Below, piece after piece: positions 40,301 to 49,660 of a stretch of 64,000 bases of DNA. Under the pieces are notes generated by a model. The model saw only the letters and a list, made by a program, of their open reading frames with translations, ran no database searches and had not been told where the DNA came from. Numbering within the stretch: the stretch's first letter is position 1; every line of letters begins with the position of its first letter. The stretch is from Physella acuta (taxonomy: Eukaryota > Mollusca > Gastropoda > Physidae): the NCBI RefSeq assembly GCF_028476545.1, contig NW_026731988.1, forward strand, positions 376,501-440,500. The letters are read 5' to 3'. A program made the translations under genes and the position numbers.

Positions 40301-41089
40301 TGTAATTAGAAAAAGATATAGATATGAGAAATATTGGGAGTGATTTTTTGGACAAAAATATTGAGTTCATTTGTTTTATCGCAGCCAGCAAAAAGGTTAT
40401 GTTAAATAGTAGCCAGATTTTTCTATTTGAATTACCATGTTGGGCATCAATGGAGAGCCAAAGAAAAAAAACCCCAAAAAAAAAAGCATGGATAGTATGA
40501 TATTATTTAGCAGACTATAAATGAAAAAAATGTTAGTTTTACATAAAACAGTGAGAGAGGCCTTCTGTATCCCTGCGTCTTTTGTCCTACAGGCGAAGTA
40601 TCCATTGTCTGCTTTCTGTACATTGGTGATGACTAGGTCGTATTTGTTGATGATGGAATATCTAGGTGGTGCATCAAATCTGTTATCTTTCACAAACAGT
40701 ATCGAGGTATCTGGTTTAATGAGGAAAGATAATTATCATGATATAATTTTTAATTGAATTTGTTTTCTTTTACAAGTATCTAAATTAAATGAAAAGTAAT
40801 GTTTATTGTGCAAGAGAAATAGTCATATCAAGGGACTGAATTTTATGGAGACAAATATTTATACGGTTATTTCCCTTGAATCATTAGTGATGAAAATTTA
40901 AATTGTCAAATATATAGATATCTAGGCCTAAGCACAGATTTTTGTTCTTTTTTTTAATAAATTAAACAGGAACATTTATTTTCATTCAATACGCAGAGGT
41001 AACTAGATACAAATCTTTTTTTTCTAATTTCTCTAAGAGTGAAAAAGGATAAGACGAAACTTTAAAGTTTCAGCGAAATAGAGGTTTAT

Positions 41090-41169
<80 letters not shown>

Positions 41170-44100
41170 ATTGGAAATTGTTTAGCCATGTACGTCTTCT
41201 CAGCTCTTTATAAAAAAAAAAATTAGCTCTATGAAGAACACATATACAAGTATAACTACATTACATGTATGACTGTGAAGGGGATAATGATCGAGGGGGG
41301 GGGGGGGTCCGCTGGAAACTAGAAGACTGAGCCAAGTATACAGATGGGTGTTAGGAGATATAAAAATAAAAGGGAGGTGGCAGTTTGGTATGAAGAGAAA
41401 AGATGGATGGGTATAACATTGGGGGGAGGGGGTGTATGAAGACAGAGGTCAAAGGTCTTACTTGAGTCGTCCTTGCTCCATATGAGGTTGGGGTCATCTG
41501 TGTTGAGTCGGCAGACGAAGGTAACGTTGTCGCCCAGCTTCACCACGGCACCCTGCGGCCGCCCTATCCACTCGACCGCCTGCCCACTGACCGCTGGGGA
41601 GGAGAGAGAACACTGGGTTAGTCACACTAGATGGTCACCTGGTACATTTAGTCACACTGGCTGGTCACAAGGTACATTTAGTCACACTGGCTGGTCACCT
41701 GGTACATTTAGTCACACTGGCTGTTCGCATGGTACATTTAGTCACACTGGCTGGTCACGTGGTACATTTAGTCACACGTCACGTGGTACATTTAGTCTGG
41801 TCACGTGGTACATTTAGTCTGGTCACGTGGAACATTTAGCCACACTTCACGTGGTACATTTAGTCACACTAGCTGAGCACATGGTACATTTAGTCTGGTC
41901 ACGTGGTACATTTAGTCTGGTCACGTGGTACATTTAGTCACACGTCACGTGGTACATTTAGTCACACTAGCTGGTCACGTGGTACATTTAGTCTGGTCAC
42001 GTGGTACATTTAGTCACACGTCACATGGTACATTTAGTCACACTAGCTGGTCACGTGGTACATTTAGTCTGGTCACGTGGTGCATTTAGTCTGGTCACGT
42101 GGTACACTTAGTCTGGTCACGTGGTGCATTTTGTCACGTTAGCTGGTCACGTGGTACACAATTAGTCACACTGGTCCCTCTTGGTCGGATTGTAGAGTGT
42201 ACGACTGCTAACCTGAAAGTCTCGAGTTCGAATCTCGGGCTGATTCACCCAGCTATGGTGGGTACCTGACTCACGTTCAGTAAATGCGGCTGGGCATTGT
42301 GCTGACCACTTTACATTATCACATGCCGTGGTCACAGAAACAGGTGAACTCTACTTCACCTGCACCGAGGACCCATCATGACCCTCGCATTGTTAATCTT
42401 GAACCAGATATACATACCACTCCCCCCCCACCACCGAATGACTTCATTAATGGATGACCCTTAATAGTAGTAGAAATAGCGTAGAAGAAACCGTCAAAAC
42501 TGTTGTCCCACTTTAGCATACTTAACTCCACAGAAAGTACAGATATGTATCTTCTTAATCAGGGAATAATCGTATTGGCTCAACCTCACCATAAATGTTG
42601 ACATTATGTAAGGTCTCCCATAGGAGCGCAGATCAAGGGCGATAATACATCAAACATACAACCCGGGCTAAAGGTCCCGCTGATTACAACCATCAAGGGA
42701 GGTTACCCAATCCCCGTGACTAATGGTCAACAAGCCCGGTGAATTATAAACAAAGGGGGCATAATCCTCGTTGAAATGGGGAAATCACTTTTAATTCCTG
42801 CGGTTATTTTTAGAACAATGTTAGCGTGTTATCGCAGGTTTTGTTGTAGGGAGGGAGGGAGATGAGCGATAAAATTAAACGGGGAAAAACAGAGAGTTGA
42901 TTAGTTAAAAGATGATGAAGGCGATGACAAAACATCGACATGCAAACCGTGCAGTGCGGTAAATTTGATTAAGTGATGCAAGATAATGAATGTTGCATGC
43001 TGGGATTTTTATAATTTTTTTTTGTGTGCATCGAAGATAAAGAAACTATTTCTACCAGAAAACGAATTCAATTTAAATTGTCAACATGATTAACGACCCG
43101 TTGAGCCTTTAACAAAGATTGTAAACACCTTATTAAATAGGGGCTTTGAAATTTATATTTGTATACGAATTAATAATTTGCGCTTTAAGATGTTAAAAAA
43201 CTAAGAAATACCTACACACACAGACAAGATTGCAAAATTATGTTTTTCCGTATCAGTGAGGTGTAAAACGTCGAGATTTGTAAAAATCTCGATTTTATTT
43301 TTTGCACGATTACAATACTTCTCTATACTACGTATATACGAGTAAGTAAAAAAGGGCCCTTTATTTGCTATTATCTACTATAATCTACTATTTACCTAAC
43401 TATATAGTCTTTTGGAAACATTACTTGAATTTTTTTTTTAAATTGAGATGAAAATGGTCATTTTAATAGTAGTCACGTAACTTTTTTGTGCTTTTAGAAT
43501 AGGTTAAGACAGCTATTAGGTCTACTTTATAGACTCATAATTCCTGAAAAAATGGTATAATCTACCAAGCAAGGTGAAAAACATAAAAATGAACAAAACT
43601 AAGAAAAAAATTCATAAAAAACGGTTTAATAACAAGCTTGTATGTATTAATGAACTAAAAAGTAAAAAAATAAATTATAAACTATTATTTAAATAACTAT
43701 AAAGTAAAGCATGGGTCTCTCCTAAACATTAGTAAAGGTATCCAATAGATACTAAAGTGAACCACGCTTTTCTTTATAGTTATTTAAATAGTAGTCTATA
43801 ATTTATTTTCTAATTTTAGTGCATTAGTACATAAAAGCTTGTTATTAGAACGTTTTTTTATTAAAAAAAAATCAGTACTTTACATGTTTTATTTACACTA
43901 GAGTTTATTATCTATTAGATACCTTTATTAATATTTCTTTTCTTTATAGTTATTTAAATAGTAGTGTACAATTTATTTTCTACATTTTAGTGCATTATTA
44001 CATAAAATTTTATTATTATAACATTTTTTTTTTAAATTTTCAGTACTTTAAATTTTTAATTTACAATGGAGTTGCATGACGAAAAACCATTGCGCACCTA

Positions 44101-47100
44101 ATGAACGTGATGATGCATGTATAATAGGGCGGAACAGTTGGGTAAGACTGCTGGCTCATTTGGTCAAAATTTTTATCAATTCATAAAAAATTAATTAGGC
44201 AACCAATTAAGTCAAATTTAATTTCATGTGGCATTGTCTTTATATCTTGACCCACGTGGCAACATACGAGCCATATCTGTCAGTTAGAAGTGGCCGAAAC
44301 TTCACTCGGGCGTTTTGATCTAGACTGACTACAGACAGAAAGTGAGTGAAATAGGGCACTCCCCAGCGCCGCAGGGGCTTCAAATTTGGCAGGATCATGC
44401 CTTAGGGCAATAGAACACGAGAGCTGGTGCTGGTTGGCCGCCAAGTCCACGGAGAGGGGGTCAAAACTGACCTCTACTGACTGGCGCCTTATATGGGCTA
44501 TATTACGAACAAAAACTTTTGCCCAACGACCCCCCCCCTTGATATTTTGTGAGGTGGTAGGAGAACGCCTAGGGCTGTCAGAAAAAACTTGCCACATCTG
44601 GGAAAATTCTGCAAATGGGTCAAAACTGACCAGTTGTATTTCCCAATATAATCTTTGTATTTTAAGGGAAAAACAGAGGGTAATTTCAACACAGATTTTA
44701 GGGCACTTACTGTCTTTACATCTGGCTAATTTTTTGCATGCTTATAGGTAAATGGCTATGCCGTACGGTCAAGATGTCGGTTTGAATCAAAGCCCTTAAT
44801 GAGGGCTAAAAAGTGACCACAAGTGACATTCTCCGTGCATGAGCTATATAAAAAAAATGCCTAGCGATCCCCCTGATATTTTGTGAGGTCGTAGACTGAC
44901 CCTGGATGGTAACAAAAAAACTTTATTCCCGTAGGAAAAAGCCATTATGGTCGTTAAATGTCCAGATACCGTATTTTCTTATATAAGCATAGCAACTGTT
45001 TGTTTTAAAAAAAAAGTAAACAAAGACATACATTATTTGTTCAATTTTCAAGGGAAGTAACTTTTTAAAAATAATTATTTCTCAAACAATTGTATACTAT
45101 TTTAAACATAAACAGAAAATGACGAAGTATAGCATTTGTTTCAGTAAAAAATAAGTTGTTAATTAAGGTATGTATCCAAATTTAAAAAATTAATTAATTT
45201 TAAAAGTCAATGTAATATAAATTATGAGATATACTGTTCATGTATTTTTGTAGTTCTAATTCCATTTTGTCATACATTGTGAACTTTCCAATACTTTCTC
45301 TTAAAATGGAATTTAAACAACAAACAAGAACAACATTTTCTCTAAAATTAGCATTACTGTTTAAATTTAAGCACTCCACACCTCAGCCATCACTAAATAA
45401 TTAAGTATTCAATTTCTCAAATGTTTTTGAAAACCTAAGCGAAGCTAGGCAGTATGCCTAGTATTAAATAATGCAATTCACGTTTTGTTAATTTTTATTA
45501 TGTTCTGCTTGATATTCACAGCAATTAGAACACACAAAAAATGTACAAATGGCAAGTTTGACATTAAAATAGATTTTTAAAAAGCATAACTTAACATTGT
45601 AAAAATCTTATAAATCAAATGCTTGAAGATAAAATGTTATCATGCAGGATAATCTAAAAACCTATTTTCTCATAATTTACAAATGTCACACCCCTCCTCT
45701 CAAGATGTGATGTTATGAATGTTGTGGAAGTTTGGGGATGTTTATGTCACTTAATCACAAAATTATGCTATTTTACTAAGAAACGATTCAATGTGTGAAG
45801 TTTGCCCCTTAGCATTCTTATGATTGGTGGGATGTCATTAGCTAGAAACATTGGCATAAACAAATTACTTGGTTTTTTTAAATTACGTGCCAAGTTTATT
45901 CATACAAGCTACTAGTTATCCTTTTAGCATGTGCGAGAATGGATTCAGTGTTAATATGTGGTAACCATCATTTTTAAATTAGCTGGCAATAATGTTTTTT
46001 AAAACAATTGTTTATCTTTTTCAATAATCTATATATATAATTCTCTTCTGGGAGCCGTTAGAAAACAAGCTGCAAGCGCGCCTTTGCAGTCCCCTCTCTT
46101 CTTCTCTATCACTATCACCCCCACATGATCTGGTGAGTTGTGGTTCACTCTAAATGTTTACAAATCGTAGAGCCGGGTTTGTTGACGGCTATTATGGGCA
46201 GATAATTTTGTTTTGAAATGATTTTAAACTTACAGGAGGTAACTAAGAAGAGGCTGCTATTCACGGGGGGGGGGGGGGGGGGGGGGTTAGTGTTGTAAAG
46301 CAAATATTTTCGGTGGCAGCATTGGTACTGTCGAATTCACAAATTATGAATTACTGAAAAGTAGAAAATAAAACAACTAAATAGCGGCGTATGATACGCA
46401 GCGGGTCGGCTCGTTATTATTAGTTTTTCTGATTCAAACTGACAATCAATATTGATTATTTATTCTCCTTCAATAATATACCAAACTCAAATACAAAGTT
46501 TTAACTTTTATTATATTTTTATTCTAAGAATCGTTATTATTGTGGTATGGTTAGTTTTCTTTTTAATTCATAATAATAGCTAGAGATAATGATTAAAATG
46601 TTTTTGCCCAAGTGAAAGCAATCAAAGTATGTTTAAAGATTTAATTCTAGAAAAAGAAGAAATGACGACAAGTGGTTGAAAAGTCTTTGCAAAATAATAT
46701 CTGAACTCAAATAATAAAGAAATAAAAAGTTTGTAAATTTATTTACAATTTTTAATAGTTTACAAAAGTAAACTTTTACCTCTTAGACCTGACAGTTTGT
46801 AGGTGTAATTGAAATCTCCATGTTTAGATAAAGTCTCCCCAATTAAACAGCGGTCTTCATCTGAAATGGGCACTTTTACAACTATAGTAGAATTCTGGTG
46901 GTAGCAGGTCCGTACACTACTGTAATTGGCTTCCTGTCTGTTAGTACTGACAAAACAATACTGAAAAAAAGAATCCAATATACATTTTTATTCAAATGAG
47001 GCAAGGAGAATGTTCAGATGTTTTATTTTAACACTATATCAAATGAGCAGCTGCAGAGGTCAAATAAATTGTTCTGTATTTGTTTTGACATTACAATAAT

Positions 47101-48087
47101 GTCAAAACAAATACACAGTTTTTAGCCAGGGCCAGGTAAGCAAAACAACAATGAACAATAAACCTATGATACTCACTGCTTTACAGTTCAAGCAAATTGA
47201 ATTACAAAGGTAGAATGAAAGAGTTGGATTAATGCCATCCTGTTCCAAAACATGTAGTGAGAATTGAACCTTGGTAATATTCTCCTCTAGTACAAGCTTG
47301 TCAAAATATATAGCACTTACATTTGTACTGATTGAAAAATCTGTAGAACAAAAGACGTAATATATTGTTATTTATTACAAATTAAATTTTTTTCAATCGG
47401 CTACTAAACAATAAAATGTGAAGATTGAGAAATTATAGCATAGCAAGTTGTGTTTAGTTTTGAGTGTAGTGTGATCAAATAATGCTTTCTATGAATAGCA
47501 AATTCATCAGTGAAAGACAAACATACAACAGTTTATATCACACCTAAAAAATAAAAAAAAGTAAAAGTAACCTTATATGATATATATTATTCCACCAATA
47601 AAGTTAAACACTGAAGTAAAGTAAATTTTCTGGACCAACACTTAAGAACATTTTAACTGTCAGTCATCTTTATGACTGTAAGGTAGAGTTTAAGACTGCT
47701 AACCCAAAACTCTATAGTTATGGATGTCCATGAGTCTACTTAAATCAGATGGGTACCTGACTCAAATTCAGCAAAGTAATTAGTAAAGACAGCTGGGCAC
47801 AGTGCTGATCACACTATGATTCACTATCACTGGTGAACTCTGCTTTCTCTGCCCATTGAAATGGTATTTAAATACAACTTTACATCTATATGATTTAAAT
47901 TAGTGCCTAACTTAGTGGGAAGTAATTTAAGGTGAGCTAAACAGAAAAAGAAATCTAGGCATTAACTCCAACAAACACAAAAACAACCTTTACCTTATCA
48001 TAAAACAATACAAGCTTAAGGATTGTATTGGAGAAAATAGTACAACTTACCTACTAGAAGCAATACAACCAGTAATGAAATTTTCAT
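25398..48087 (-). CDS. Gene D: complete transmembrane receptor with four Ig domains
   Basis: Seventeen exons: 48051-48087, 47177-47340, 46780-46960, 41462-41593, 40543-40710, 39167-39310, 37963-38127, 36996-37136, 36590-36706, 35813-36100, 31648-31689, 30939-30980, 30714-30762, 30497-30555, 29911-29982, 29671-29763 and 25398-25486. They sum to 1983 bases (660 aa) with unbroken phase. Order: signal peptide (MKISLLVVLLLV), an N-terminal domain split like that of genes A-C (13-127), Ig1 (128-227), Ig2 (228-330), Ig3 (331-416), Ig4 (417-512), stalk, membrane helix (527-548), and a charged tail of about 110 residues ending TVTIAEV. All junctions are GT-AG except the Ig2a donor, which is GC. The tail has one tyrosine (NYSK), so signalling would differ from genes A and B. 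It resembles cell-adhesion or immune IgSF receptors; no orthologue is claimed. An extra exon in the 41.6-46.8 kb intron cannot be excluded. Confidence 0.87.
26160..27140 (+). pseudogene. Degraded 3' end of an RNase H-bearing LINE
   Basis: Frame 1 has the RNase H core VFTDGSAQDATKNGRAGI and NFRAEKEALEHAAN (catalytic D and E). A shifted frame continues with LTDAKSVLQSLKNPE (third acidic residue) and a further shift gives WIPGHCQIQGNKIADRLAK, the usual end of this domain. After more shifts and stops comes GEICPCGKAPE, the cysteine motif at the end of such ORFs (I/Nimb-like LINEs). At least two frameshifts and two stops. It lies inside the last intron of gene D, opposite to the gene. Confidence 0.8.
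27240..27655. repeat. A/C-only low-complexity tract
   Basis: Over 400 bases the plus strand is almost all A and C, in loose units such as AACACAAACGAAAAC, with few G and almost no T. The lysine- and threonine-rich or phenylalanine-rich frames through it are not genes. Confidence 0.9.
27660..28140. repeat. GC-rich tandem repeat of about 145 bp, about 3.5 units
   Basis: Each unit contains GGCCCGGGGCGCCAAATAGC, a GGACGC block and ACGACTATAGTA. Unit starts near 27785, 27935 and 28077. The C+G content contrasts with the AT-rich flanks. Confidence 0.8.
31105..31375 (-). mobile_element. SINE copy 4 with tRNA-like modules at both ends
   Basis: On the minus strand a degenerate tRNA-like head (GAGTGGCCTAGC) is followed by the family body (CCACCCAACCCTAATGGGTA, CTTCATATGCCGAGGTCACA). 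At the other end a second, better kept tRNA-like module faces inward on the plus strand (TGGTCTAGCGGTAGAGAAC). It lies in a gene D intron. Confidence 0.8.
33040..33100 (-). mobile_element. SINE fragment, copy 5
   Basis: Only the 3' tail remains: on the minus strand GTGAACTCTACTTCACTTGC and then CCCATAGACCGTCAGG. Confidence 0.65.
33578..34071. mobile_element. TGACGTCA-ended MITE
   Basis: Left end AGGGTCATCCGTAAATGACG, right end GTGTGACATCATTTATGAAT then GACCCC. Flanked by AAT on both sides (3-bp duplication). Two internal TGACGTCA sites and C/G runs. Confidence 0.75.
35600..35752. mobile_element. AAGGTTT...ATTCAAGG transposon end
   Basis: Repeated ATTCAAGGGTTTTT blocks lead to CTACGGACCCTG. 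The design resembles the right end of the element at 56786-58260 (ATTCCAGGAG blocks leading to ACGAACCCTG). The left end was not found. Confidence 0.5.
35813..36100 (-). other. Gene D Ig domain 4 (single exon)
   Basis: One 288-bp exon carries a full Ig domain: VIAVKCSMDANP, VTWMKI, LRIDSASPGDAGNYSC. Unlike Ig1-3 it has no internal intron, and its base composition is more GC-rich than its surroundings. Confidence 0.92.
36200..36320. mobile_element. Small, nearly perfect palindromic TGACGTCC MITE
   Basis: Inverted ends GGGGTCATCCATTTATGACG match perfectly for about 25 bp, enclosing a short core. TTA flanks both ends, suggesting a Harbinger-type target. It lies between the Ig3 and Ig4 exons of gene D. 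Confidence 0.85.
36590..37136 (-). other. Gene D Ig domain 3 (2 exons)
   Basis: Exon 36996-37136 has KLGKKIEIYCDVDANP and SVSWSKDG. Exon 36590-36706 has SKADNGTYTCFAKNNIGE. This is an I-set or C2-like pattern, with a short second half. Confidence 0.9.
37600..37880 (+). mobile_element. SINE copy 6
   Basis: tRNA-like remnant (GACTACTAACCCAAAAGTCT), then CCCAACTCTAATGGGTACCT, then the CATAAGCCGAGGTAACAGAA end and a second partial copy of that 3' part at 37840-37875. Confidence 0.75.
37963..39310 (-). other. Gene D Ig domain 2 (2 exons, GC-AG intron)
   Basis: Exon 39167-39310 has VLNLTCSSSGGNP and RITWLKNG, and ends ACAGCAG before a GCAAGT donor. Exon 37963-38127 has SLTISVRLDKSDHQANYSC. Phase 1 is kept only if the GC donor is used. 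No GT donor that keeps the domain was seen. Confidence 0.85.
38731..39190. repeat. Minisatellite built from the gene D Ig2a splice donor
   Basis: About ten irregular units of 35-55 bp separated by TG-rich spacers. Eight contain CTTGCCTGCTGT, which on the gene strand is ACAGCAG|GCAAG, the same as the true exon end and GC donor at 39166/39167. The array begins at that donor and runs into the intron. Confidence 0.88.
39450..39545 (+). mobile_element. SINE fragment, copy 7
   Basis: CTTTTCATATGCCGAGGTCA then GGTGAACTCTACTTCATC: the 3' part of the family only. Confidence 0.7.
39610..39748. mobile_element. hAT-like MITE with perfect 8-bp target duplication
   Basis: CAGAGGCATAGCAAGG at the left and CGCTACGCCTCTG at the right are inverted ends, flanked by CCAATGTG on both sides (39602-39609 and 39749-39756). 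The body has two GGGGG..GCACCAAATTGAAAG-like blocks. Confidence 0.9.
39912..40264. mobile_element. TGACGTCA-ended MITE
   Basis: Ends GGGGTCATCCATAAATGACG and, inverted, GATGTCATTTATGGATAACC, flanked by TAT. G-rich runs lie inside both arms. It sits in a gene D intron. Confidence 0.85.
40543..41593 (-). other. Gene D Ig domain 1 (2 exons)
   Basis: Exon 41462-41593 carries the first half (GDNVTFVC, then LIWSKDD). Exon 40543-40710 carries the second half (YDLVITNVQKADNGYFACR). The intradomain intron is in phase 1. Both Ig cysteines and the core tryptophan are present. Confidence 0.9.
41093..41166. repeat. Poly(T) tract of about 74 bases
   Basis: An uninterrupted T run between the two Ig1 exons of gene D; length in the assembly may be unreliable. 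Confidence 0.9.
41610..42165. repeat. Minisatellite beside the gene D Ig1 splice acceptor
   Basis: About twenty units of 20-30 bp with the core GGTCACGTGGTACATTTAGT, many with an added CACACTGGCT. It lies just upstream, on the gene strand, of the acceptor at 41594. On the gene strand many units contain TGACTAA, like a branch point; the copy nearest the exon reads GACTAAC about 24 bases before the acceptor AG. Confidence 0.85.
42170..42375 (+). mobile_element. Full-length SINE, copy 8
   Basis: tRNA-like head GGTCGGATTGTAGAGTG with B-box-like GAGTTCGAATCTC, then GGTGGGTACCTGACTCACG, TGGGCATTGTGCTGACC and the end GGTGAACTCTACTTCACC. It abuts the minisatellite at 41610-42165. Confidence 0.85.
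43190..43352. repeat. Dispersed repeat of the 63.2-kb family, copy 2 (end only)
   Basis: ACACAGACAAGATTGCAAAA, TTTTTCCGTATCA, ACGTCGAGATTTGTAAAAAT and CTATACTACGTATATACGAG match 63520-63660 nearly base for base. Confidence 0.85.
43615..44055. repeat. Inverted repeat of about 95 bp plus a third copy
   Basis: The left arm (43615-43710) and right arm (43765-43860) are complementary (TTATTTAAATAACTATAAAG / CTTTATAGTTATTTAAATAG and beyond), with a spacer of about 55 bp. A third copy of the right arm follows at 43935-44055. Non-coding. Confidence 0.8.
44270..45000. other. Unassigned GC-richer block in gene D intron
   Basis: No protein family was recognised. Two related segments (about 44514-44586 and 44856-44925) share CCCCCTTGATATTTTGTGAG and a TCAGAAAAAACTT-like end, so it is probably a repeat or old element. 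Open frames here are not supported by splicing or by any known motif. Confidence 0.4.
46028..46413 (+). mobile_element. Helitron-like non-autonomous copy H3
   Basis: TCTATATATATAATTCTCTT at the start; hairpin GCGTATGATACGC and CAGCGGGTCGGCTCG at the end; inserted between A and T. A G-run fills the centre. Confidence 0.82.
46780..48087 (-). other. Gene D signal peptide and N-terminal family domain (3 exons)
   Basis: Exon 48051-48087 has the ATG and 12 hydrophobic residues, ending in phase 1. Exon 47177-47340 (phase 1 to 0) reads DFSISTNVSAIYFDKLVLEE and ends CNSICLNCKA. Exon 46780-46960 (phase 0 to 1) starts YCFVSTNRQEANYSS and contains RTCYHQNST. The exon split and phases equal those of the membrane-proximal domains of genes B and C, linking gene D to that family. 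Confidence 0.82.
47660..47870 (+). mobile_element. SINE copy 9
   Basis: AGACTGCTAACCCAAAACTC, then GATGGGTACCTGACTCAAAT, then CTGGGCACAGTGCTGATCAC and GGTGAACTCTGC. Diverged but complete in order. It lies in gene D intron 1. Confidence 0.75.
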
Positions 48088-49660
48088 TGAAAAAGTACTG
48101 TAAAAACTGATAGCTTGCTCTAAAATGGAGGCAAAAGTAAGGCCATTAAAAGAATAAAAAATTACACACATAATAATTTCATGAGTTAGAGCATAACACA
48201 TCTATATCCACAGAAGATTAGATATTATGATTTAAATAGCCTTAAGTGCCCTAAAGCAGACTAAATTTTTAGGGCCTACAAAAATCAACACATTTTGGAC
48301 CGTTTTGAACTAAGTGGGATTCAAACTCATTGTCAAAACAATAGAAACAAGTTGTTCAATCATCAACACATTGTGTGTGAGATAAATATTGAAACATCAG
48401 ACTCATTGGATTTGTAGCAATGCAGTGATAGCATTATTTATAATACAAACTTGTGTTTAAAAAATAGTCTGAATCACAGTTTATGTAAATTACAGTAAAT
48501 CATCTGTACATTGATGTAAAACCAAAAAAGGGCACCAAATACTTTGGTACTTTGTAAGAAAATAGCTTATACTACAATTTTAATTGAAATCTAGAAGCCG
48601 TTTAGATCTAGTAAGTGTTTAAGTTTAAATAAAACTGAAAATTCCTTAAAACAAAAACTAGGCCTATTGGGCTTTGAATGAAATTTATGTGGATATTGAA
48701 TGGCATATCACCCGTCTAGCTAGAATCTGGACTCTTGAGTAGTCTAAACTCAATGATTCAAAGTAAATCAACTAGATTTATCTAGATCTAGATTTATTCT
48801 AGGACGAAAAACTGATCTAATACTCATCTACTTCAAGGGTCAATTTTCAAAGTAACAAATATTGACATATTGTATATCAATTTTGATGCTTAACAATGGA
48901 TGAATTAAAAAGGCTGCAACTATTCAGATCCTTAAAGGGCTACTGTTACTATTTGGACCAGGCATTAAATTTGTTAACATTTAGTTACACAATAATACTT
49001 TTAAAATGTAGACTAAATCTTTTATGTTGTGATCTTTTTTCTTGTAATACCATACGATACCTTTTTCCAAATAGACATAACTTGGGAAACTTCACTTTGT
49101 AATATACCAAATGAGTTTTTCAAGCCCATTCTTTGTTCTTGTATTAGAGCATTGGTTGTTGTATGTTTTAATACTATTTTTATAGCTATGGGTAGAATAG
49201 TTTTATTTTGGTGAATTTTTTTGCACAGTGATTATTGGTGCCAAAACAAAATGGCCGACATTAGTCCCATTTTACCATGCTATAAAGTTTTTATCATTAT
49301 CAGAGTAAAACTTGACTGATCATTACCGTAATGGTTTTATTTGTTAGATAATAACTAAATCTACATGAATACATTAATTTTGTCCACTAGCTTGCCTGTT
49401 CAGAAAAGTTATAACACATACTGTTATGTGGCTCTTGATACCCTATGTGCAAGTTTCTCATTTATTAGACCACCGAATTTGACACTGGTATAGGAATAGT
49501 TAACACAAAATGTATTAATTGTTAAACAGACTTGTGTCTAAATGATAGAAATACAATTCTAACCTGCTAAAAAGTAAAAATTCAGCCATCTGATGTTAGC
49601 CAGGTAATTTTTAAAATGGTACACATACTTGTTACCCCCAGGAATAAATAACAGGAATAA
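48088..49660. other. Upstream of gene D
   Basis: AT-rich with several TCTAGATCTAGA-like words. No clear CpG island, TATA box or initiator that I would defend, and no exon-like sequence. Confidence 0.4.

Noticed and set aside
38731-42165. CRISPR-like look of repeats with spacers
   Set aside because: Eukaryotic intronic minisatellites with irregular unit length and no cas genes.
44386-44751. 121-residue plus-strand frame
   Set aside because: No known motif, no splice context, and an overlapping opposite frame of similar length; likely chance in a GC-richer repeat.
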